NCBI GenBank assembly: GCA_003486645.1
Contig: DNGI01000535.1
Span: forward strand, 1-10,611
Direction: 5' to 3'
From: Cyanobacteria bacterium UBA11370
GTDB lineage: Bacteria; Cyanobacteriota; Cyanobacteriia; Cyanobacteriales; Coleofasciculaceae
DNA length: 10,611 nt
Shown here: positions 6,699 through 10,611 of the stretch, one piece after another
Layout: the number at the start of each line of letters is the position of its first letter
Numbering within the stretch: the first letter of the stretch is position 1
The notes under the pieces: generated by a model
What the model saw: only the letters and a program-made list of their open reading frames with translations
The model's database searches: none
Told to the model about the DNA's origin: nothing
Program-made: the position numbers and the translations under genes

Positions 6699-7778
6699 TT
6701 AAGCGGTTACAGCCGTTTTACTGACAACACTTAACTCACCTTTGGCATACTTCGCCGCAAAATCATCCAAGGTCATTTGCTTGATCTTGCTAGCGTTACC
6801 CGCAGTACCAAACTGTTGATAACGTTCCAAACAAACCTTCTTCATATACTTGATCGAAGGCTTCATAAAATGACGGGGGTCAAAATTAGACGGATCTTTA
6901 AAAGCCGCTTCCCGAATTGCCGCAGTGATTGCCAAACGGTTGTCGGTGTCAATATTCACCTTACGAACACCACTCTTAATACCCTTTTGAATTTCTTCAA
7001 CAGGGACACCGTAGGTTTCAGGAATATTACCGCCGTACTGGTTAATAATCGCCAGCAAGTCTTCCGGTACAGAAGAGGAACCGTGCATGACTAAATGGGT
7101 ATTAGGCAAGCGGCGATGAATTTCCTCAATCCGGCTGATCGCAAGAATTTCACCTGTGGGTTTGCGGGTAAACTTGTAAGCACCATGGCTAGTACCGATC
7201 GCAACAGCCAAAGCATCTACACCAGTCCGTTCCACAAAATCAACGGCTTCATCCGGATCAGTCAACAGTTGGTCGTGAGAGAGAGTCCCTTCAAAACCGT
7301 GACCATCTTCCTTGTCACCTTTACCCGTTTCCAGAGAACCCAAACAACCGAGTTCGCCTTCAACACTGACACCGACGGAGTGAGCCACTTTCACCACTTC
7401 AGCGGTAACGGCAACATTGTACTCGTAGCTAGCGGGTGTTTTCGCATCTGCTTCTAACGAGCCATCCATCATAACGCTGGTAAAACCATGGCGAATGGCA
7501 GAATAGCAAGTAGAAGGAGCGTTGCCATGGTCTTGGTGCATGGCGATAGGAATATGGGGGTAGGTTTCTACCGCAGCCAAAATCAGATGGCGGAGGAAAT
7601 TTTCTCCAGCGTAGCTGCGAGCGCCACGAGAAGCCTGTAAAATCACGGGGCTATCTGCTTCTTCAGCAGCCTGCATGATAGACAGGATCTGCTCCATGTT
7701 ATTAACGTTATAAGCTGGAATGCCGTAGCCGTTTTCAGCCGCGTGATCCAACAGCAGCCGCATGGGTACGAGCGCCAT
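6699..7778 (-). CDS. fba: Class II fructose-bisphosphate aldolase, Calvin-cycle subtype
   Basis: Zinc-dependent aldolase that reversibly joins dihydroxyacetone phosphate to glyceraldehyde 3-phosphate, and to erythrose 4-phosphate for sedoheptulose bisphosphate, in the Calvin cycle and glycolysis; cytosolic. The 359-residue length fits the Calvin-cycle subtype, also called cbbA or fda. Metal ligands are visible: H84 in HQDHG, E142 in GELG, H198 in GTSHGAYKF and H232 in [10 protein letters not shown]83 is the catalytic acid, and NIDTDNRLA (275-283) is the phosphate/substrate loop. The ATG is preceded by a perfect AGGAGG at seven bases. The gene is followed by a strong terminator and has its own leader, so it is probably monocistronic. 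It is on the same strand as the tRNA-Lys and the epimerase-like gene upstream. Confidence 0.97.
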   Translation of the reverse strand: MALVPMRLLLDHAAENGYGIPAYNVNNMEQILSIMQAAEEADSPVILQASRGARSYAGENFLRHLILAAVETYPHIPIAMHQDHGNAPSTCYSAIRHGFTSVMMDGSLEADAKTPASYEYNVAVTAEVVKVAHSVGVSVEGELGCLGSLETGKGDKEDGHGFEGTLSHDQLLTDPDEAVDFVERTGVDALAVAIGTSHGAYKFTRKPTGEILAISRIEEIHRRLPNTHLVMHGSSSVPEDLLAIINQYGGNIPETYGVPVEEIQKGIKSGVRKVNIDTDNRLAITAAIREAAFKDPSNFDPRHFMKPSIKYMKKVCLERYQQFGTAGNASKIKQMTLDDFAAKYAKGELSVVSKTAVTA

Positions 7779-7785
7779 AAATAGT

Positions 7786-7791
7786 CCTCCT
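7786..7791 (-). promoter_or_regulatory. Strong ribosome binding site of fba
   Basis: AGGAGG on the - strand, seven bases before the ATG. It is the best Shine-Dalgarno in the window, fitting a highly expressed enzyme. It partly overlaps a small inverted repeat (CCTAA/TTAGG) that could mask it. Confidence 0.85.
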
Positions 7792-7802
7792 AAGTTTAGG
7801 TT

Positions 7803-7842
7803 CTTGTCAGTTAGTTGTTTTTAGACAAGCGTAATTCTTACG
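7803..7842 (-). promoter_or_regulatory. Two small hairpins in the fba leader
   Basis: In transcript order, CGTAA (7842-7838), a three-base loop and TTACG form a first hairpin. CTTGTC (7829-7824), a 15-base loop and GACAAG (7808-7803) form a second. They lie 25-64 bases before the ATG. They could stabilise the mRNA or overlap the promoter; which applies is not visible from sequence. Confidence 0.35.
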
Positions 7843-7933
7843 ATAATCTTAAGATATTTTGCGGTTTAATAGGAAATTATCTCTAGAAATTCTAATATCA
7901 CCTTTATTTATAGGGTTGATAGACGTTGCCTAT

Positions 7934-7940
7934 AAAAAAA
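7934..7940 (-). terminator. U-run directly after tRNA-Lys
   Basis: Seven Ts on the - strand follow the discriminator base with no gap. Together with the G/C-rich T-arm and acceptor stem they can act as an intrinsic terminator, separating the tRNA transcript from the aldolase gene 160 bases downstream. Confidence 0.6.
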
Positions 7941-8012
7941 TGGGTCGCCCGGGATTCGAACCCGGAACTAATCGGTTAAAAGCCGAGTACTCTACCGTTG
8001 AGTTAGCGACCC
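7941..8012 (-). tRNA. trnK: tRNA-Lys (UUU)
   Basis: A 72-base cloverleaf: acceptor GGGTCGC/GCGACCC, D-stem ACTC/GAGT, anticodon loop CTTTTAA (anticodon TTT), five-base variable loop, T-stem CCGGG/CCCGG with TTCGAAT, and discriminator A. CCA is not encoded. The base pair at the top of the anticodon stem is a C-T mismatch, which as I recall is also seen in plastid trnK. Plastid trnK has a group II intron in the anticodon loop; here the gene is uninterrupted. It lies between the epimerase-like gene and fba on the same strand. Confidence 0.97.
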
Positions 8013-8052
8013 GCTAACAGAGGTGATTAAACACACCGTCTCTAACGTTAGC
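8013..8052 (-). promoter_or_regulatory. Hairpin touching the 5' end of tRNA-Lys
   Basis: GCTAAC (8052-8047) pairs with GTTAGC (8018-8013), the latter ending one base before the mature tRNA. Inside, GGTG/CACC plus three more pairs close an eight-base loop. A possible -10 (TATGCT on the - strand, 8055-8050) overlaps the outer arm. The leader may therefore start inside the hairpin, and it is unclear whether the whole structure is transcribed. Confidence 0.45.
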
Positions 8053-8081
8053 ATACATTTACTGCTCCTGTGAAGAATTAA

Positions 8082-8951
8082 TTATAAAAATGTTGCTGTC
8101 AATCGGACGAATGACTCTAAAGTTTCTTCAGGAGCGAGTTTTGTTAAAGACTCTCCGGTGTTGAGAGCATTGCGAGGCGCACTCCACGGTTCTAGGCAAT
8201 AATAGTCTTTCCCCTTAATTGTCCAGAAAACTAGGGTAGAGTAGAGTTCGCTGTAGGTCAGGTCGAGTTTCAGCCCTCGTCCTGTATCGGTGACACTTGC
8301 AGAATTGGCAGTGATGGGTTTTAAGGCAATATCCAGCTCATCACGGCTAAAGTCAAAGTTACCGGAGAACGGCTGGATTTGTTTGGTGATTTGATCTTGA
8401 GATTGAGTCGCTGGAATCTCAAACTGAAGTTGATTCTTATCAGCAGCAAGAAAGTAGGGATGCAGTCCTGTAGAAAACGGCATCGGTTTGGTGGAATGAT
8501 TCGTATACCGTTGCTGAATTTCGAGCGTATTGCCCTTGAGTTGGTAGGTGAATGTTAGTTCAAACTCGAAGGGGTAAACGCTACGGGTTTGATCGTTACT
8601 TTTGAGGAGGAGGGTAAGGCTAACAAGGTTATTCGTGATCTGATCTATCACCTGCCACGGTAAGTCACGGGCAAAGCCATGCTGTTTAAGCTGATACTGT
8701 TTCTCTCCATCAGTGTAAGTATTATCCGGTAAATTACCACAGATCGGAAAAAGAATGGGAATACCACCCCGCACGCTCAAGTTCGGGTCTTTAAAACGTT
8801 CGGCATCTAAGTATAAAATCTCTTGACCTTGAAGCTGCCATTTTGTAATGATACCCCCACGCTCCGGTACTACTTCTAGCTGAGATTGAGCTTGTTGGTC
8901 AGTGAGAATGTAGGTTTCATAGTGGTTTTGTTCTCGTGCGATCGCAAACAT
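8082..8951 (-). CDS. Aldose 1-epimerase (galactose mutarotase)-like protein
   Basis: A 289-residue protein of the aldose-1-epimerase / hexose-6-phosphate mutarotase superfamily, which interconverts alpha and beta anomers of sugars. Seen in the sequence: RGGIPILFPICG (61-72) with the substrate-binding arginine, KQHGFARDLPW (89-99) with H91, STGLHPYF (160-167) with catalytic H164, and CLEPWSAP (252-259) with E254 in the position of the catalytic base. The beta-rich, enzyme-like sequence has no signal peptide, so it is cytosolic. The length and the HGFARDLPW motif are closer to the compact YeaD/YihR-like group than to classical GalM. The exact sugar is not known. A purine-rich GGGGGAAAG precedes the ATG. 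The gene diverges from the small protein gene at 9118, with a palindromic site between them. Confidence 0.88.
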   Translation of the reverse strand: MFAIAREQNHYETYILTDQQAQSQLEVVPERGGIITKWQLQGQEILYLDAERFKDPNLSVRGGIPILFPICGNLPDNTYTDGEKQYQLKQHGFARDLPWQVIDQITNNLVSLTLLLKSNDQTRSVYPFEFELTFTYQLKGNTLEIQQRYTNHSTKPMPFSTGLHPYFLAADKNQLQFEIPATQSQDQITKQIQPFSGNFDFSRDELDIALKPITANSASVTDTGRGLKLDLTYSELYSTLVFWTIKGKDYYCLEPWSAPRNALNTGESLTKLAPEETLESFVRLTATFL

Positions 8952-8982
8952 TGGACTCTTTCCCCCTAGCCCCTAGATTGAG

Positions 8983-9006
8983 TGTTTGTGATCTAGATCG
9001 TAAACA
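8983..9006. promoter_or_regulatory. 24-bp imperfect palindrome, candidate operator
   Basis: Two 12-base halves (TGTTTGTGATCT and AGATCGTAAACA) are mirror complements except at two adjacent positions in each half. The core GATCTAGATC is a perfect 10-bp palindrome. It lies 32 bases upstream of the epimerase-like gene and about 110 bases before the small gene at 9118. This position suits a dimeric regulator of one or both genes. The regulator is unknown. Confidence 0.5.
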
Positions 9007-9117
9007 AATGTGTCAAAAATCACAATAAAGCCTAGCTCTACATCAATTCCTAGACCCCAGAAATACCTCATAGTGCAGATTGAGGTTAAAAATTTCTTAT
9101 AAAAACACTTTGATTTC

Positions 9118-9327
9118 ATGATTCGTAGACTTGTACAATCCGCTTTTCAAACAGGCTGCCTCAGTGTAGAGTCTGAGGGATTAATCCGCCAAGTCCTTGA
9201 AATGAAGGGATATCAGGCATCAGATTTAGAGGCTCTAACGGTTCTTTATGAGGCTCTGAACTCGGGTCAAATCGAACGAGAAGCTCGTAGCACCACTGCT
9301 GTGATCCCAATGCCTAGTGGGCATTAA
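9118..9327 (+). CDS. Small conserved-looking cyanobacterial protein
   Basis: A 69-residue protein of unknown function. It appears all helical: MIRRLVQSAFQTGCLSVESEGLIRQ, then a second helix around DLEALTVLYEALNSGQIERE. It resembles short cyanobacterial hypotheticals that begin RRLVQSA and hold a DLEAL..L.EAL..G.I.RE stretch, but I know of no assigned function. There is no membrane segment and only one cysteine. The ATG lacks a Shine-Dalgarno; an A/T-rich TATAAA (9098-9103) precedes it and could be a -10. It reads divergently from the epimerase-like gene and stands alone, with nearly 900 bases to the next gene. Confidence 0.7.
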   Translation: MIRRLVQSAFQTGCLSVESEGLIRQVLEMKGYQASDLEALTVLYEALNSGQIEREARSTTAVIPMPSGH

Positions 9328-9626
9328 AGCTCTAAGCTGCTCTTGCATCTAAATTGTATAGTCTTCACTTAACAAACAAACGATTAGACCCTTACCCCTC
9401 CCCCCCTCTCCCGCTCTCCCCCTCTGACCACCTGTCTCAACAAGCCATTTAAAAGCACAGGCAGCTTATCCAGATTACTGCATCTTCTCAAACTTGAGCG
9501 AGTTAGTCGGTGAGCTGTAAAAAATGCTATACTAGTAAGATTAAAATCATACATACACTCTTAACCCCTCCTCTAGAGAGCGTTAAGGATAGACTCAACA
9601 GGTTCAAAGTCCGATCATAAACTTGG
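9328..9626. other. Gene-free stretch with a polypyrimidine tract
   Basis: No gene is supported. It holds a C/T-rich tract (9389-9425), a possible -10 (TATACT, about 9528-9533) on the + strand, and an inverted repeat (CTTAAC ... GTTAAG, about 9560-9587) enclosing the palindrome CTCTAGAG. The last two could mark the promoter and 5' end of a transcript running into the hairpin-rich region. Confidence 0.4.
9389..9425 (+). repeat. Polypyrimidine tract
   Basis: C/T-rich with two purine interruptions (CCTTACCCCTCC and CTCCCGCTCTCC style). It has the same strand and character as the tracts at 1-22, 3011-3065 and 6571-6620. Confidence 0.65.
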
Positions 9627-9647
9627 GTCAGTAGTCAGTGGTCAGTG
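9627..9647 (+). repeat. Heptamer repeat GTCAGTR x 3
   Basis: Three adjoining 7-base units: GTCAGTA, GTCAGTG, GTCAGTG. This is a further heptamer array, with its own sequence, next to the hairpin-rich region. Confidence 0.75.
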
Positions 9648-9686
9648 TAAAGGATAAGACCCTATTGCCTCCAGCAGATAGACCAA

Positions 9687-9880
9687 GTAGTATGTCACAA
9701 TACTAGTATCTGGTAAATCCAGACATCTCCATACTACAAGTGAACCAGGGTTTTTTACCTGGTTCAGAAGTGCCATAGTATCTGCAATAGAATTCAATGG
9801 CAGAATTTCTAGTCCCCTTGCCTTATGATGGCTCTTTGCCAATGCCAATTAACCAACAAACGCCCATTTGCTCAATGGGC
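9687..9880 (+). ncRNA. Candidate structured RNA: cluster of hairpins
   Basis: Four stems lie within 194 bases. GTAGTATG (9687-9694) pairs with CATACTAC (9730-9737), enclosing TCTGG/CCAGA (9709-9713, 9719-9723). TGAACCAGG (9741-9749) pairs with CCTGGTTCA (9758-9766), nine perfect pairs. TGCCAT (9771-9776) pairs with ATGGCA (9797-9802). GCCCATT (9862-9868) pairs with AATGGGC (9874-9880). The strand is uncertain, since inverted repeats fold both ways; the + strand is suggested only by a possible upstream -10. I do not recognise 6S, tmRNA, RNase P or SRP RNA. A 68-codon - strand frame (9642-9848, TTG start) covers most of it and is the main alternative. Confidence 0.35.
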
Positions 9881-9980
9881 ATACTGCTCTCCATCATTGC
9901 CTGGAGTCGAGTTTCGCTAACAGCCTGTAAACATTTGAGGTAAGGATATTAAAGTTTGCTTTTGACCCTTGAATGTACTC

Positions 9981-10012
9981 TAAAGTCACAAGCAAGATAA
10001 AGTCACAAACAA
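9981..10012 (+). repeat. Two 15-base direct repeats
   Basis: TAAAGTCACAAGCAA (9981-9995) and TAAAGTCACAAACAA (9998-10012) differ at one base and start 17 bases apart. They lie about 200 bases before the gene at 10204 and could be paired protein-binding sites or a small duplication. Confidence 0.6.
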
Positions 10013-10203
10013 CATTACCGCAGGATGCAAGCTAAACTTTTAAGTCTGGAAAGGGAACAATCATTGAGAAATCTCACCGTCGATAGGGAAACAGTTGACC
10101 AAGCTAACCCGATCTCAAGTTTACAAGGAAACTGCGTCCTTCAAATCAAGAGCCATTCGCTCTACGAGTATTGGAAGAGTTATCTGCTTAGGAGAAGCCA
10201 AAT
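10013..10203. other. Probable leader of the 10204 gene
   Basis: No independent gene is supported, although one frame is open through it from an ATG at 10025 and runs on into the next gene in another frame. AGGAG at 10191-10195 is placed as the ribosome binding site of the gene that follows. No clear promoter was found close to that gene, so the leader may be long. Confidence 0.4.
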
Positions 10204-10515
10204 ATGCTACACCGCAAGATTTATCAACTCTGTTGTGATGGTCGTGAAGTCTGTATTTTCTTGCGGGACCAGCAACGTTGGATTGAGCGTGCCCATATTA
10301 TTGATATTGAGGGAGATTTAGTCACGATTCGCTACGAAACAGAAGAAGAAGATGAAGTGAGTTCGTGGGAAGAAATGGTTCGTCTGGAAAGCATTGGTTC
10401 TGTCACCCAGAAACTAGCTTCTGTACCCAGAGGGAACTACGAACCCTTAGTTTCGGATGACTGTCCAGAAGCGGAGCAAATTCGTCCGCGTTTTCCCGAT
10501 TCAAATCAAGATTAA
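10204..10515 (+). CDS. Small acidic cyanobacterial protein (DUF6679-like)
   Basis: A 103-residue protein. The N-terminal two-thirds looks like a small beta-barrel: MLHRKIYQLCCDGREV, FLRDQQRWIERAHIIDIEGDL, VTIRYETEEEDEVSSWEE, then RLESIGSVTQKLASVPRG. The last 30 residues are acidic and proline-rich and probably flexible. I recognise it as a widespread cyanobacterial hypothetical, which I believe is catalogued as DUF6679. No function is assigned. The pattern of an ordered W-E-R ... D-I-E-G-D ... I-R-Y-E-T core recalls Tudor/SH3-like folds; that is inference. AGGAG eight bases before the ATG supports the start. The stop codon is followed at once by a heptamer array. Confidence 0.8.
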   Translation: MLHRKIYQLCCDGREVCIFLRDQQRWIERAHIIDIEGDLVTIRYETEEEDEVSSWEEMVRLESIGSVTQKLASVPRGNYEPLVSDDCPEAEQIRPRFPDSNQD

Positions 10516-10560
10516 TGTTGGTTGTTGGTTGTTAGTTGTTGGTTGTTAGTTGTTAGTTGT
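10516..10560 (+). repeat. Heptamer repeat TGTTRGT x 6
   Basis: Six adjoining units (TGTTGGT, TGTTGGT, TGTTAGT, TGTTGGT, TGTTAGT, TGTTAGT) and a partial TGT begin on the base after the TAA stop of the gene at 10204. It is another STRR family in this window. Confidence 0.9.
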
Positions 10561-10611
10561 ATTTGAATTACTCTAATCTTAGTAACTGACAAACAACCAA
10601 TAACAAACAAC
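10528..10611. repeat. Long imperfect inverted repeat at the window end
   Basis: The 23 bases 10589-10611 are the reverse complement of 10528-10550 in the heptamer array, with three mismatches, around a 38-base loop. The arm is cut by the window edge and may be longer. As RNA this would form a hairpin after the gene at 10204. It may act as a terminator or be part of a repeat element. Confidence 0.6.

Noticed and set aside
6777..7457. Two long open frames on the + strand opposite the aldolase gene
   Set aside because: They lie wholly antisense to a clear, full-length fba gene and have no ribosome binding sites or recognisable motifs.
10080..10140. Two GGAAAC motifs recalling Yfr2-type small RNAs
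   Set aside because: The motif is too short, and no matching stem-loop frame or terminator could be drawn around it.
10025..10321. A 98-codon + strand frame overlapping the start of the gene at 10204
   Set aside because: Its second half is an off-frame reading of the DUF6679-like gene, its first half shows no domain or ribosome binding site, and the AGGAG fits the 10204 start instead.

Overview
The window is chromosomal DNA from a cyanobacterium. The evidence is a Psb28-family photosystem II protein, a Calvin-cycle type class II fructose-bisphosphate aldolase, a tRNA-Lys whose sequence closely resembles plastid trnK, a cyanobacterial-style dnaX start, several small cyanobacterial hypothetical proteins, and octamers of the HIP1 type (GCGATCGC at 173, 872, 3700, 3826, 5361 and 8938). 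At least four heptamer tandem repeats (STRRs) and polypyrimidine tracts between genes suggest a filamentous or large-genome lineage; this last point is inference.

Layout. 1-2455: dnaX (+), encoding the clamp-loader subunit tau/gamma. 2456-2975: gene-poor DNA with a probable decayed DUF4278 gene. 2976-3103: a 128-bp MITE-like inverted-repeat element whose right end forms the stop codon of the next gene. 3099-4399 (-): psb28-2 followed by a TIGR01777/SulA-GC1-type oxidoreductase, sharing a 4-base ATGA overlap. 4531-5701 (+): a heptamer array abutting the start of a TPR protein gene. 5767-6204 (-): a 145-residue protein with conserved-looking ends and a low-complexity middle. 6205-6698: non-coding, with a CCCCACT heptamer array and the aldolase terminator. 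6699-7778 (-): class II aldolase. 7941-8012 (-): tRNA-Lys(UUU). 8082-8951 (-): aldose-1-epimerase-like protein. 9118-9327 (+): a small conserved-looking protein, divergent from the epimerase across a palindromic site. 9328-10203: a long stretch without a convincing gene, rich in hairpins and short repeats. 10204-10515 (+): an acidic 103-residue protein (DUF6679-like), whose stop codon touches another heptamer array.

The genes are housekeeping ones: replication (DnaX), photosystem II assembly (Psb28-2), sugar metabolism (aldolase, epimerase-like protein) and translation (tRNA-Lys). They do not form one pathway. The only tightly coupled pair is psb28-2 with the SulA/GC1-like gene. I found no defence system, prophage, CRISPR array or biosynthetic cluster. 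The features most worth a second look are non-coding: the MITE-like element seated on a stop codon, STRRs touching a start and a stop codon, a hairpin-rich region at 9687-9880, a 24-bp palindrome between divergent genes, and a tRNA leader that can mispair with the tRNA.
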